From the NCBI RefSeq assembly GCF_007981265.1, contig NZ_CP034363.1, forward strand, positions 3,534,001 through 3,598,000: DNA of 64,000 bases, given 5' to 3'. Source of the DNA: Pantoea sp. CCBC3-3-1 (GTDB lineage Bacteria; Pseudomonadota; Gammaproteobacteria; Enterobacterales; Enterobacteriaceae). Both the position numbers and the translations under genes were made by a program. Positions 1 to 11,128 of this stretch are shown in pieces (position 1 is the first letter of the stretch; each line of letters begins with the position of its first letter). Below the pieces are notes generated by a model, which had not been told where the DNA came from, made no database searches, and was given only the letters and a program-made list of their open reading frames with translations.

Positions 1-1
1 C

Positions 2-766
2 CGCATCACCTGGTCACTGCGAGAAATGGCCGTTGGCCTGTCGCAGATTATCTCGACCCAGCTGGAAGTTTCACGGGCAGAACAGCTGCGTGAAATGGCC
101 AATAAAGCGGAACTGCGCGCGCTGCAAAGTAAAATCAACCCACATTTCCTGTTTAACGCTCTGAACGCCATCTCTTCGTCTATCCGTATCAATCCCGATA
201 CCGCCAGGCAGCTCATCACCAATCTGGCGCGTTATCTGCGCTATAACCTGGAACTGAACGACGACGAAGTCATTGATATTAAAAAAGAGCTGTATCAAAT
301 CAAAGATTACATCGCTATTGAGCAGGCGCGTTTTGGCAGTAAGCTGACGGTGATTTATGAAATTGACGAAGACGTAAGCTGTTCACTGCCGAGTCTGTTA
401 ATTCAGCCGCTGGTGGAAAATGCCATTGTGCACGGTATCCATCCCTGTCGTGGCAAAGGTGTGGTAACAATTAGCGTGAAGGAGCTGGACGACCGGGTCC
501 GTATCGCCGTACGCGATACCGGCAACGGCATCAGCCAGGAAGTCATTGCCCGGGTTGAAAGCAATGAGATGCCCGGTAATAAAATTGGCCTGCTGAATGT
601 GCATCATCGCGTGAAGCTTTTATACGGTGAAGGATTGCATATTCAACGGCTCAATCCGGGCACGGAAATTGCCTTCACCATTACCAGGAACGGGGCCGTT
701 TTGCCCGAACGGGCGTCGCTCACCTTGTTTGCTGACGAAACCGCAACAACCGGAAAAACACCGTGA
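2..766 (+). CDS. ypdA: Sensor histidine kinase YpdA, C-terminal part (cut by window edge)
   Basis: This is the cytoplasmic end of a LytS/YpdA-type sensor kinase. The reading frame is open from base 2, so the membrane-sensing N-terminus lies outside the window. The His_kinase motif NPHFLFNAL near the start carries the phospho-acceptor histidine, and the ATPase part has an N-box ([11 protein letters not shown]) and a G-box (RDTGNGIS). In E. coli the full protein is about 565 residues and, with YpdB, answers extracellular pyruvate. The stop overlaps the GTG start of the next gene by 3 bases, so the two are translationally coupled. Assignment rests on the family motif, the LytTR partner and glk next door. 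Confidence 0.9.
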   Translation, partial: RITWSLREMAVGLSQIISTQLEVSRAEQLREMANKAELRALQSKINPHFLFNALNAISSSIRINPDTARQLITNLARYLRYNLELNDDEVIDIKKELYQIKDYIAIEQARFGSKLTVIYEIDEDVSCSLPSLLIQPLVENAIVHGIHPCRGKGVVTISVKELDDRVRIAVRDTGNGISQEVIARVESNEMPGNKIGLLNVHHRVKLLYGEGLHIQRLNPGTEIAFTITRNGAVLPERASLTLFADETATTGKTP

Positions 767-1491
767 AAGCGATCATAGTTGAAGATGAATTTCTGGCTCA
801 GCAGGAGCTGAGCTGGCTTGTCAGGCAGCACAGCCAGCTGACGATTGAAGCGACATTTGATGACGGCCTGGACGTGCTGAAGTATCTGCAAAACCATCAG
901 GTTGACGTTATTTTTCTGGATATTAATATTCCGTCGCTGGATGGCGTATTGCTGGCGCAAAATATCAGTAAGTTCGCCCACAAGCCGCTGATCGTCTTTA
1001 TCACCGCTTATAAAGAGCACGCGGTAGACGCCTTCGAGCTTGAAGCCTTTGACTATATTCTCAAGCCGTACCACGAGATGCGTATTATTACTATGCTGCG
1101 CAAACTGGAGAATACGCTACAGCCGCCGCCTGCCGGAAATGCTGAGGCCGTTCGCAGTCCGGTACAGACCATTAATCTGGTGAAAGACGAGCGCATTATC
1201 GTCACCAATATCAACGATATCTATTATGCCGAAGCCCATGAAAAGATGACGTTTGTTTATACGCGGCGCGAAGAATACGTGATGTCGATGAACATTACCG
1301 AGTTTTGCCATCGCCTGCCGGAAGAGGCGTTTTTCCGCTGCCATCGTTCTTACTGTGTGAATCTGAGTAAAATTCGCGAAATCGAACCCTGGTTCAACAA
1401 TACCTATATGCTGAAGCTGCGCGATCTGGATTTTCAGGTGCCGGTAAGTCGCAGCAAGGTGAAAGAGTTTCGCCAGCTGATGCGCTTATGA
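763..1491 (+). CDS. ypdB: LytTR-family response regulator YpdB
   Basis: A 242-residue response regulator and cognate partner of the YpdA kinase. The receiver domain (about residues 1-120) has the acidic pair E7/D8, phospho-acceptor D53 in FLDINIP, and the conserved T/K positions in ITAYKEHA and ILKPY. The C-terminal half (about 140-240) is a LytTR DNA-binding domain with the typical [12 protein letters not shown] stretch. Start is GTG, overlapping the ypdA stop. E. coli YpdB is 244 residues and activates the transporter gene yhjX; no target is visible here. A hairpin terminator follows directly. Confidence 0.92.
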   Translation: MKAIIVEDEFLAQQELSWLVRQHSQLTIEATFDDGLDVLKYLQNHQVDVIFLDINIPSLDGVLLAQNISKFAHKPLIVFITAYKEHAVDAFELEAFDYILKPYHEMRIITMLRKLENTLQPPPAGNAEAVRSPVQTINLVKDERIIVTNINDIYYAEAHEKMTFVYTRREEYVMSMNITEFCHRLPEEAFFRCHRSYCVNLSKIREIEPWFNNTYMLKLRDLDFQVPVSRSKVKEFRQLMRL

Positions 1492-1495
1492 TGAT

Positions 1496-1523
1496 AAAGA
1501 GCCGGAAAGATATCCGGCTCTTT
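1496..1523. terminator. Bidirectional terminator between ypdB and glk
   Basis: AGAGCCGGA and TCCGGCTCT arms with a short loop, flanked by AAA on the left and TTT on the right. It sits between convergent ypdB and glk and can serve both. Confidence 0.8.
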
Positions 1524-1532
1524 AGAGAAGTA

Positions 1533-2498
1533 TTACAGGATCGTACCCAGCGTCTGGCGCAGATGCGCGCCCGCGCCCAGCAGGCCTGGCTTATCATGCG
1601 TGATCAGATAAACCGGGATGTTCTGCACGTAATCCTTAAAGCGCCCTTTATCTTCAAACGCCGCACGGAAGCCGGAGGATTTGAAGAATTCCAGGAAGCG
1701 CGGCACGATACCGCCAGCGATATAAACGCCGCCGAACGTACCGAGGCTCAGCGCCAGATTGCCGCCAAAACGTCCCATGATCACGCAAAACATTGCCAGC
1801 GCACGACGGCAGTCGGTACAGCTGTCGTCTAACGCACGCTGAGAAACATCCTTCGGCTTGAGATTTTCCGGTACACGGTTATCGGCTTTAACAATCGCCC
1901 GATAAAGGTTAACCAGACCCGCACCTGACAGTACGCGCTCAGCGGAAACATGGCCCAGTTCAGCGCGCAGCACTTCAAGGATCAGATCCTCTTCTTCGCT
2001 GTTAGCTGCGAAATCGACATGGCCGCCTTCGCCCGGCAAACTCACCCAGCGCTTATCAACATGCACCAGATGCGCGACGCCCAGTCCGGTTCCCGCACCG
2101 TAAACGGCAACAGGCTTATCTTTTACCGGCGCGGTGCCGCCAAACTGCATAACGTCCTGCTCGGTCAACATCGGGATAGCCATTGAAACGGCAGTAAAGT
2201 CGTTAATGATCTCCAGATGTTCAAAACCCAGGTTAGCTTTCATTTGGCTGGTGGAGAAAGCCCAGTCATGATTGGTCATATCAACCCAGTCATCGGTGAT
2301 CGGACAGGCAATCGCGATGCAGCCGTCGGTCACATCCTGTTTTTGCTCGTCGAGATAAAAACGGATGACCGCTTCCAGGCTATCGTAGTCTGCTGTGGAG
2401 AACGTTTTGGCTTGTGAAATGGCGCCGTTCTCAACATCACACAGCGCCAGGCGAGCGTTGGTGCCGCCGACATCACCTACCAAAGCATACTTAGTCAT
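1533..2498 (-). CDS. glk: Glucokinase
   Basis: A 321-residue cytoplasmic enzyme that phosphorylates free glucose with ATP to glucose 6-phosphate, the same length as E. coli Glk. The N-terminus has the nucleotide-binding [13 protein letters not shown] motif. INDFTAVS contains the catalytic aspartate region, [11 protein letters not shown] follows, and [10 protein letters not shown] lies in the sugar-binding part. The ATG is preceded by a GGAG ribosome site. It reads toward ypdB and ends just before the shared terminator. A TATAGT box about 45 bases upstream, in reverse orientation, is a possible -10. Confidence 0.97.
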   Translation of the reverse strand: MTKYALVGDVGGTNARLALCDVENGAISQAKTFSTADYDSLEAVIRFYLDEQKQDVTDGCIAIACPITDDWVDMTNHDWAFSTSQMKANLGFEHLEIINDFTAVSMAIPMLTEQDVMQFGGTAPVKDKPVAVYGAGTGLGVAHLVHVDKRWVSLPGEGGHVDFAANSEEEDLILEVLRAELGHVSAERVLSGAGLVNLYRAIVKADNRVPENLKPKDVSQRALDDSCTDCRRALAMFCVIMGRFGGNLALSLGTFGGVYIAGGIVPRFLEFFKSSGFRAAFEDKGRFKDYVQNIPVYLITHDKPGLLGAGAHLRQTLGTIL

Positions 2499-2672
2499 TA
2501 TTGTTTTGCTCCGCTTACGTCATTTGTACACACTATAAATTTCCCCCACTCAAACAACAACGCCCACCAACCGAAAGATGAGCGCAAAATCAAGCTGCGA
2601 CCGCCTACCATACCTGCACTGGCGGCCTTTTCCCACGGGCATCAATCTGAATTCTGCCGCTGGTGCAGAATT

Positions 2673-4514
<1,842 letters not shown>

Positions 4515-4533
4515 TCAGCACAGGAACTTTTTT

Positions 4534-5523
4534 ATGGTTTATCAGCCCGATGCACAGCGCTACCAGACAATGTCCTACCACCGTTGTGGAAACAGCGGCC
4601 TTAAGCTGCCCGCCATTTCGCTGGGGTTATGGCATAATTTTGGCGACAGCACCCGCGTCGATAACAGTCGCGAACTGCTGCGCCACGCTTTTGATAACGG
4701 TATCACCCACTTTGATTTAGCCAATAACTATGGTCCGCCACCGGGTTCAGCCGAACAGAATTTTGGCCGGATTTTGCGTGAAGATTTTCACTCGCTGCGT
4801 GATGAACTCATTATCTCTTCGAAAGCCGGTTATACCATGTGGGACGGGCCGTACGGCGATTGGGGCTCGCGTAAATATTTGATAGCCAGCCTGAACCAAA
4901 GCCTGAAGCGCATGGGCCTGGACTATGTTGATATCTTCTATCATCACCGCCCGGACCCGGAGACGCCGCTGGAAGAAACCATGACCGCGCTCGACCATCT
5001 GGTACGCCAGGGAAAAGCGCTCTATATCGCGCTGTCAAACTATCCGGCAGCGCTGGCTGAAAAAGCCATTGGTATCCTTAATCAGCTCGGCACGCCTTGC
5101 CTGATTCATCAGCCAAAATATTCTATGTTTGAACGCGCGCCGGAAAACGGCTTGCTGGATGTGCTGACTGAACAGGGCGTCGGCTGTATCGCCTTTTCAC
5201 CGCTGGCGGGCGGTATGCTGACTGACCGTTATCTGCACGGGATCCCGGATGATTCGCGTGCCGCCAGCGGCAGCAAATTCCTCAGTGGGGATCAGCTAAC
5301 GCCGGAGAAAATGGCGAAAGTGCGCCAGCTCAACGAACTGGCTAACGCGCGCGGGCAGAAATTATCGCAAATGGCGCTGGCCTGGGTGTTGCGCGGCAAC
5401 CGCGTCACGTCGGTGCTGATTGGGGCCAGTAAAACCAGTCAGATTGACGATGCTATCGGCATGCTTGCCGCGCGAGACTTCAGCCAGGCCGAGCTGGAAC
5501 GCATTGAGGCCATCCTCGCCTGA
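4534..5523 (+). CDS. gpr: Aldo-keto reductase, YghZ/Gpr-like
   Basis: A 329-residue NADPH-dependent aldo-keto reductase closely resembling E. coli YghZ (Gpr, about 346 residues), which reduces L-glyceraldehyde 3-phosphate and methylglyoxal. The N-terminus MVYQPDAQRYQTMSYHRCG is typical of that group. The catalytic set is visible: D in THFDLANNYG with its Tyr, Lys in IISSKAGYTMW, and His in DIFYHHRPDP. AFSPLAGGMLTDRY and the late GASKTSQI nucleotide-binding stretch follow. The ATG has an AGGAAC ribosome site. It is monocistronic and closed by a strong terminator. Confidence 0.87.
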   Translation: MVYQPDAQRYQTMSYHRCGNSGLKLPAISLGLWHNFGDSTRVDNSRELLRHAFDNGITHFDLANNYGPPPGSAEQNFGRILREDFHSLRDELIISSKAGYTMWDGPYGDWGSRKYLIASLNQSLKRMGLDYVDIFYHHRPDPETPLEETMTALDHLVRQGKALYIALSNYPAALAEKAIGILNQLGTPCLIHQPKYSMFERAPENGLLDVLTEQGVGCIAFSPLAGGMLTDRYLHGIPDDSRAASGSKFLSGDQLTPEKMAKVRQLNELANARGQKLSQMALAWVLRGNRVTSVLIGASKTSQIDDAIGMLAARDFSQAELERIEAILA

Positions 5524-5530
5524 GCCCTTT

Positions 5531-5558
5531 CCCGCCGCGCCCTGCGGCGGGATTTTTA
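5531..5558 (+). terminator. Terminator of the aldo-keto reductase gene
   Basis: CCCGCCGC and GCGGCGGG arms with a 5-base loop, then ATTTTT. It starts 7 bases after the stop codon. Confidence 0.85.
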
Positions 5559-5679
5559 CAGATAACTCCCAATCTCATTACCTGCGCTGCTTTTCAGAAC
5601 TTCCCAGGCGAAACGTTCGCAATCTCTTTATAATACTGGTACCCCAGCGGAGCAGGTGTGCCGTTGATAAGGAGATATA

Positions 5680-6030
5680 ATGAAACGTTTGATGCTTATT
5701 GCCACGTTACTGGCAAGTTTGTCCCCGTTGGCAATGCACACAGCGCACGCCGACAGCGCCCGAATTTTTTTAGCACCGGGCGTCTCGCTGCAATTAGGCG
5801 ATCGCGATCCGCGTGGTCGTTACTGGGACGGTGGTCGCTGGCGCGATGGCCGTTACTGGCATAATAACTATCGCTATGGTGAAGGGCGCTGGTGGCGGCA
5901 CGAACAGTGGCGTCGTCATGAAGAGATGCGTCGTCGCCACGAGTGGCAGCGTGAACAGCGATGGCATGACCGTGAACGCCACCGTGAATGGCGCCATCAC
6001 GAACGCGAGCGTCATCACGATCGCTGGTAA
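5680..6030 (+). CDS. ypeC: YpeC-like DUF2502 exported small protein
   Basis: A 116-residue protein with a signal peptide (MKRLMLIATLLASLSPLAM...AHA) and a mature part beginning near DSARIFLAPGVSLQLGDRD, the DUF2502 signature. The C-terminal half is very rich in Trp, Arg and His (WRDGRYWHN, then many RHE/HDRER units), so it should be strongly basic and could bind metal. E. coli ypeC (108 residues) also lies upstream of mntH. Ribosome site AAGGAG is well placed and a TATAAT box lies at 5629-5634. Function is unknown. Confidence 0.82.
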   Translation: MKRLMLIATLLASLSPLAMHTAHADSARIFLAPGVSLQLGDRDPRGRYWDGGRWRDGRYWHNNYRYGEGRWWRHEQWRRHEEMRRRHEWQREQRWHDRERHREWRHHERERHHDRW

Positions 6031-6034
6031 TGAT

Positions 6035-6070
6035 TATGACACGGCCTGTTCACGGGCCGTGTCATGTTTT
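6035..6070. terminator. Terminator between ypeC and mntH
   Basis: GACACGGCC...GGCCGTGTC hairpin followed by ATGTTTTTCC, in the gap between two convergent genes. Confidence 0.75.
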
Positions 6071-6093
6071 TCCGGCATGGAGTATGCCGTCGG

Positions 6094-7332
6094 TTAAAAC
6101 CCTCTTGCCATGGCCACCAGCAGATAGAAGTTCAATGCAATAACAATCACCACTATCACCTTACCGACCGCCTGCATCAGGCGGGAGTTAACCATATCGC
6201 CCATCAGCTCGCGATTGCCGGTAAAAGCCAGCAAAGGGATCAGCGCCAGCGCGATGCCGAAGCTTAGCAGCACCTGGCTCATGACCAGGATGCGGGTGGG
6301 TTCCCAGCCAGCCATAATGACGATAAACGAGGGAAGCATGGTTACCACGCGGCGTACCAGTAGCGGAATGCGCACGTGAATAAAGCCCTGCATCACCACC
6401 TGCCCGGCCATGGTGCCCACCACCGTGGAAGAGAGACCCGCGGCCAGCAAGCTTAAACCAAACACCAGCGCGGCCGCGCGTCCCAGCAACGGATCCAGCG
6501 TCAGATAAGCCTGATCGAGTTCAGCAATGCCCGTATGCCCGCTAAAGTGGAACGCGGCGGCGGCAGTCGCCATCATCGCCAGGTTGACGAATCCGGCAAT
6601 AGTCATGGCAATAGCCACGTCCAGTTTGGTCGAAGAGTAGCGTTCAGAACGCGTATTACCGTTGGGATTTTGCGTCAGTGAGGAATGTAAATAGATGACG
6701 TGCGGCATGATCGTTGCGCCCAGCACCCCGGCGGCCAGCAGCACGGCATCTGCGGTTGGCAGCTGCGGGACGGCAACGCCCTGAAGTAAATCGACAATTT
6801 TCGGCTGCGAAAAGAACAGCTCAATGACATACGCCGCCGCGACAAACAGCAGCAGGCCGCCAATCACCAGCTCGAGCGGTTTCTGCCCGCGACTTTGCAG
6901 CATCAGAATCAGGAAGGTCACTACGCCAGTTAGCACAGCGCCCTGTAACAGACTGACGCCAAAAATCAGCTTAAAACCGATGGCTGCACCAATAAACTCC
7001 GCCAGGTCGGTCGCCATGGCGATAATTTCCGCCTGTATCCAGTAAAACCAGACGGCAGGACGCGGAAAACGATCGCGAATATGTTCAGCCAGGTTTTTGC
7101 CTGTCGCGATCCCCAGCTTGGCGGACATCAGCTGAATGACCATCGCCATGATGTTGGCCCAAACCACTACCCACAACAGTTTATAGCCGTAGGATGCGCC
7201 CGCCTGAATGTTGGTCGCGAAGTTGCCTGGATCGATATAGCCGATCGCCGCAATGAAGGCTGGCCCCATTAGCGCAAATTTAATTTTACGGGAACTGCGA
7301 ATGGTTCGTTCCGCAGCGCGGCCTTCGAACAT
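6094..7332 (-). CDS. mntH: Manganese/divalent metal:proton symporter MntH (Nramp)
   Basis: A 412-residue inner-membrane Nramp transporter importing Mn2+ (and Fe2+) with protons; the length equals E. coli MntH. The metal-binding TM1 motif [12 protein letters not shown] and the TM6 motif [10 protein letters not shown] are both intact. The frame extends 40 codons upstream, but the ATG at 7332 lies 7 bases from AGGAG, whereas the ATG at 7338 is only one base from it. The promoter region carries one Fur-like and one MntR-like site, so both iron and manganese repression are expected. Confidence 0.96.
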   Translation of the reverse strand: MFEGRAAERTIRSSRKIKFALMGPAFIAAIGYIDPGNFATNIQAGASYGYKLLWVVVWANIMAMVIQLMSAKLGIATGKNLAEHIRDRFPRPAVWFYWIQAEIIAMATDLAEFIGAAIGFKLIFGVSLLQGAVLTGVVTFLILMLQSRGQKPLELVIGGLLLFVAAAYVIELFFSQPKIVDLLQGVAVPQLPTADAVLLAAGVLGATIMPHVIYLHSSLTQNPNGNTRSERYSSTKLDVAIAMTIAGFVNLAMMATAAAAFHFSGHTGIAELDQAYLTLDPLLGRAAALVFGLSLLAAGLSSTVVGTMAGQVVMQGFIHVRIPLLVRRVVTMLPSFIVIMAGWEPTRILVMSQVLLSFGIALALIPLLAFTGNRELMGDMVNSRLMQAVGKVIVVIVIALNFYLLVAMARGF

Positions 7333-7378
7333 AAACATACTCCTGCTGATACACCTGAAGTTATTATTGTCTTTTAAA

Positions 7379-7393
7379 TGATAATGATTATCA
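7379..7393. promoter_or_regulatory. Fur box upstream of mntH
   Basis: TGATAATGATTATCA is a perfect 7-1-7 inverted repeat matching the Fur core, about 47 bases upstream of the mntH start. E. coli mntH is also repressed by Fur. Confidence 0.85.
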
Positions 7394-7441
7394 AGTGCAT
7401 TTAGATAGGTTATTTTTATCGCTGTGATAGCCTGCGCTATA

Positions 7442-7464
7442 AAATATAGCATTGGCTATACTTT
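7442..7464. promoter_or_regulatory. MntR box upstream of mntH
   Basis: Imperfect palindrome centred on TATAGCATTGGCTATA with flanking AAA and TTT, close to the E. coli MntR site in the mntH promoter (from memory of that site). Confidence 0.78.
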
Positions 7465-7697
7465 TAGACAAAGTATGTCATTCCCAGTCGATACGCAACA
7501 AGTTAAATCTAGGTTAAAAGGAATAACCACACAAGTTATTTGGTGTTTTTTTGAACATCAGCCCGCGCGTTCGGGAAAGGAAAATATCAATTTTGTGCGA
7601 TAGGTAATTATTATAGTGAGGCTTTAGTCTCGTTTTTCTGCAACTTGTTACATAGAATATGCAGCGAAATATAACAGCCTTCAAATTTGGAGCAATC

Positions 7698-8885
7698 ATG
7701 TCCCGCATTCTGCATTTTGCTTTGGCGATGGTGGTCGTGACGCTGCTGGCCCTGCTGGTGAGTAGCGATCGAAAAAACATTCGCGTACGTTTTATCATAC
7801 AGCTTCTGGTGATCGAGGTTCTGCTCGCCTGGTTCTTCCTGAACTCAACGATCGGTCTGGGCTTCGTCCAGGGCTTCGCTGGCTTCTTCGATAAGCTGCT
7901 GGGCTATGCTGCTCAGGGAACTAACTTTGTATTCGGTAATATGAGCGATAAAGGCCTGGCGTTCTTCTGGCTTAACGTGCTCTGCCCTATCGTTTTTATC
8001 TCTGCGCTCATCGGTATTTTGCAACACTTCCGGATCCTGCCGGTGGTGATCCGGGCTATCGGCACCGTGCTGTCTAAAGTTAACGGCATGGGCAAACTGG
8101 AATCCTTCAACGCGGTAAGTTCGCTGATTTTGGGACAGTCAGAAAACTTTATCGCCTATAAAGATATCCTGGGCAAAATGTCGCAGCGTCGCATGTACAC
8201 CATGGCGGCAACGGCGATGTCGACGGTCTCCATGTCCATCGTTGGCGCCTATATGACCATGCTCGAGCCGAAGTACGTGGTGGCGGCCCTGATCCTCAAT
8301 ATGTTCAGCACCTTTATCGTGCTTTCGCTGATCAATCCTTACCGCGTGGAAAGCGAAGAGGACCTGAAGCTCAACGATTTGCATAAAGGACAGAGCTTCT
8401 TTGAAATGCTGGGCGAATATATTCTTGCCGGTTTCAAAGTTGCGGTGATTGTAGCCGCCATGCTGATTGGCTTTATCGCGCTGATTTCCGCGGTCAATGC
8501 CCTGTTCTCCACCGTTTTCGGCATCAGCTTCCAGGGCGTGCTGGGCTACGTGTTCTACCCGTTTGCCTGGGTGATGGGCGTGCCCGCACACGAAGCGCTA
8601 CAGGTTGGCAGCATTATGGCGACCAAGCTGGTTTCCAACGAGTTTGTCGCCATGATGGACCTGCAAAAAATTGCCGGTACGCTGTCACCGCGCGGTGAAG
8701 GCATCCTCTCCGTGTTCCTCGTTTCCTTTGCCAACTTCTCCTCAATCGGGATTGTGGCGGGTGCGATTAAAGGCCTGCACGAAGAACAGGGCAACGTGGT
8801 TTCACGCTTTGGTCTGAAGCTGCTGTATGGATCAACGCTGGTCAGCGTGCTGTCTGCATCGATTGCCGGTTTGGTATTGAGCTAA
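7698..8885 (+). CDS. nupC: Nucleoside:proton symporter NupC
   Basis: A 395-residue concentrative nucleoside transporter in the inner membrane, importing nucleosides (all but guanosine types in E. coli) with protons. The N-terminus [11 protein letters not shown] and the stretches [27 protein letters not shown] and [10 protein letters not shown] match NupC. The frame opens 13 codons earlier, but the ATG at 7698 follows GGAGCAATC and fits the E. coli length of 400. The upstream gap has a TTATAG-like -10 near 7610-7615. In E. coli CRP and CytR regulate it; no convincing site was located here. Confidence 0.95.
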   Translation: MSRILHFALAMVVVTLLALLVSSDRKNIRVRFIIQLLVIEVLLAWFFLNSTIGLGFVQGFAGFFDKLLGYAAQGTNFVFGNMSDKGLAFFWLNVLCPIVFISALIGILQHFRILPVVIRAIGTVLSKVNGMGKLESFNAVSSLILGQSENFIAYKDILGKMSQRRMYTMAATAMSTVSMSIVGAYMTMLEPKYVVAALILNMFSTFIVLSLINPYRVESEEDLKLNDLHKGQSFFEMLGEYILAGFKVAVIVAAMLIGFIALISAVNALFSTVFGISFQGVLGYVFYPFAWVMGVPAHEALQVGSIMATKLVSNEFVAMMDLQKIAGTLSPRGEGILSVFLVSFANFSSIGIVAGAIKGLHEEQGNVVSRFGLKLLYGSTLVSVLSASIAGLVLS

Positions 8886-8911
8886 CCGTCTTTAACCGTG
8901 TTCGTCGACAG

Positions 8912-8943
8912 AAAAAGCGGATCCAACAGGATCCGCTTTTTTT
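8912..8943 (+). terminator. nupC terminator
   Basis: AAAGCGGATCC and GGATCCGCTTT arms around AACA, followed by a run of T. Confidence 0.9.
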
Positions 8944-9074
8944 ATGTCTGCTGCCGGTGAATAGCTGTTTTGCATCTAACGTCAGCAGATATATGAATTT
9001 CACAGCAGGCCCTTGCGATAATAGGGTTTTCTCTTCCGTGCCGGCTTGCCGGCCTTCCCTTCGGAGAGTTAACC

Positions 9075-10157
9075 ATGAGCATTCAGTTTCTCGGCATGAT
9101 TGGCCACCGGCTGGCATCGGAAATCATTCCTGCCAGTGGCCCCGTTTTCGATAAGCAATATATCGCGGATTTTGCCCGCGCCCATGAAGAAGCCGGTTTT
9201 GACCGGATACTGGTGGGCTACTGGTCCGATCAACCTGACGGTTTTCTGGTCACGGCGCACGCGGCGGCCCATACGTCGCGCATTAAATTTTTGCTGGCTC
9301 ACCGCCCAGGCTTCGTCTCACCCACGCTGGCTGCCCGTAAACTGGCGACGCTTGACCAGCTTACCGATGGCCGCCTGGCGGTACATATTATCAGCGGCGG
9401 CAACGATGCCGAACAGCGCCGCGACGGTGACTATCTCAATAAAATTCAGCGCTATGAACGCACCGACGATTTCCTCAGCGTGTTGAGAAAAAGCCTCTCT
9501 TCTGAGCAGCCTTACGATCATCAGGGCGACCATTATCAGGTTGAACAGGCATTTTCCGCCGTGAAACCGGTGCAGGCTAACCTGCCCGTCTACTTTGGCG
9601 GTTCCTCACCGGAAGCGATTGAGGTTGCCGCTCGCCACGCCGACGTGTTTGCCTTATGGGGCGAGCCGCTGGCCGGTGCGGCCGAAACGGTGCGTACCGT
9701 GCGTGCCGCCGCCGCCCGACACGGCCGTAAAATCGGTTTCAATATCTCTTTCCGACCGATTATTGCCGCTACCGAAAAAGAAGCCTGGGAAAAAGCAGAA
9801 TATATTCGTGAAACCGCCCGTCAGAAACTGCTGGCGTCGGGTCACGATTTTGGCCTGCCGAAGCCGCAAAGCGTCGGTGCGGAACGCCTGATGGCGGCGG
9901 CCAACGAAGGCGACAGGCTGGATAAGAACTTATGGACCGGCATCGCCAGGCTGGTTGGCGGCGGCTATAACTCAACGTCGCTGGTCGGCACGCCGGATCA
10001 GGTCTCCGATGCTCTGCTCGATTATTACGATTTAGGCATTGAAAGCGTACTCATCCGCGGCTTCGACCCGCTGAACGACGCGCTGGATTATGGTAAAGAA
10101 CTGATCCCGCTGACGCGGGAAAAAGTTGCGGCTCGCCGTATTGCAAGGAGTGCCTGA
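9075..10157 (+). CDS. SsuD-like FMNH2-dependent sulfonate/sulfone monooxygenase
   Basis: A 360-residue luciferase-like monooxygenase of the SsuD group, which cleaves C-S bonds in sulfonates or sulfones with reduced flavin and oxygen to release sulfite or sulfinate. It has the SsuD-like stretches RIKFLLAHRPGFVSPTLAARKLATLDQ, VHIISGG, LPVYFGGSSPEA and ALWGEPL. No flavin reductase gene is adjacent, so reduced FMN must come from elsewhere. First gene of a four-gene operon: its TGA overlaps the next ATG by one base. The true substrate cannot be read from sequence. Ribosome site GGAGAG precedes the ATG. Confidence 0.85.
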   Translation: MSIQFLGMIGHRLASEIIPASGPVFDKQYIADFARAHEEAGFDRILVGYWSDQPDGFLVTAHAAAHTSRIKFLLAHRPGFVSPTLAARKLATLDQLTDGRLAVHIISGGNDAEQRRDGDYLNKIQRYERTDDFLSVLRKSLSSEQPYDHQGDHYQVEQAFSAVKPVQANLPVYFGGSSPEAIEVAARHADVFALWGEPLAGAAETVRTVRAAAARHGRKIGFNISFRPIIAATEKEAWEKAEYIRETARQKLLASGHDFGLPKPQSVGAERLMAAANEGDRLDKNLWTGIARLVGGGYNSTSLVGTPDQVSDALLDYYDLGIESVLIRGFDPLNDALDYGKELIPLTREKVAARRIARSA

Positions 10158-11128
10158 TGCGTTTGTTCGCCGCCGTGCTGTTAACAGCCATCGCCACCTC
10201 TGCGGTTGCGGCTGAAAAGGTCACGCTGCGCCTGGGTGACGTAAAAGGGGATCGCTTTATCTCCCTGCGTGAATCCGGCGAGCTGAATAACCTGCCTTAT
10301 GACTTAAAGCTGACCTCCTTTGATTCCGGCGCGCCGGTGCAGGAAGCATTGAACGCAGGCGCGCTGGACGTTGGCTTTACCGGCGATCTGCCCTTCCTGT
10401 TTGTTTATGCCGCAGGCGCCCCGGTAAAAGCGGTAGGTGCCTGGAAAAATAACCCGGACAGCATTGCCTTACTGGCCCGCCCGGATAGCGGCATTCACAG
10501 CCTCAACGATCTGAAAGGCAAGCAAATTGCCGTCAATCGCGGCGGCTGGGGCCACTATCTGCTGCTGGGGTTGCTGGAGCGCGCCGGACTGAAACCCTCC
10601 GACGTGACGCTGCGCTTCCTCGGGCCGGTGGATGGCCGCGCCGCGTTGGCCAGCCATTCCGTTGACGCCTGGGCGACCTGGGAACCCTACGTTTCTTCCG
10701 CCGTGGTGGTCGATCAGGATGTCCTGGTGCCGCAAGGCGGCGGCAAAGGCATTCTTTCAGGTTACTCATACTCGCTGGCACGGGAAGAGTCGTTGAAAGA
10801 TCCCGCTAAGCGTCAGGCAATTGCCGATCTGCAAGCCAGACTGGCAAAAGCTCAGGTCTGGGCCGCGCAGCATCCTGCTGAATTTTCTGCTGCGCTGGCG
10901 AAATCACTGGGCATGCCTGAAAAGATTACTCAGCGTTGGATTGCCAGCGCGCAAATCCGCCCGGTGGATTTCACGCCAGCGGTGGCGGAAACCCTGCAAC
11001 AGTCAGCGGATTTCTTTTTCAAATATCACGTTCTGCCTAAAGCCGTAAATGTCCATCAGGCCTTTGATTACAGCCTGTCAGCACAGGCGAACAAGGTAGC
11101 GGACCGCCAGGAGACCTCTTATGAGTGA
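10157..11128 (+). CDS. Aliphatic-sulfonate/taurine-type ABC periplasmic binding protein (orphan)
   Basis: A 323-residue exported binding protein of the SsuA/TauA/NitT family. A signal peptide (MRLFAAVLLTAIATSAVAA) is followed by VTLRLGDVKGDRF. Further family marks are EALNAGALDVGFTGDLPFLF, the LKGKQIAVNRGG segment and VDAWATWEPYVSSA. It would capture a small organosulfur compound in the periplasm. No permease or ATPase gene lies beside it, so it must use components encoded elsewhere, or has another role. It overlaps the monooxygenase by one base and the dioxygenase by 8 bases. Confidence 0.85.
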   Translation: MRLFAAVLLTAIATSAVAAEKVTLRLGDVKGDRFISLRESGELNNLPYDLKLTSFDSGAPVQEALNAGALDVGFTGDLPFLFVYAAGAPVKAVGAWKNNPDSIALLARPDSGIHSLNDLKGKQIAVNRGGWGHYLLLGLLERAGLKPSDVTLRFLGPVDGRAALASHSVDAWATWEPYVSSAVVVDQDVLVPQGGGKGILSGYSYSLAREESLKDPAKRQAIADLQARLAKAQVWAAQHPAEFSAALAKSLGMPEKITQRWIASAQIRPVDFTPAVAETLQQSADFFFKYHVLPKAVNVHQAFDYSLSAQANKVADRQETSYE

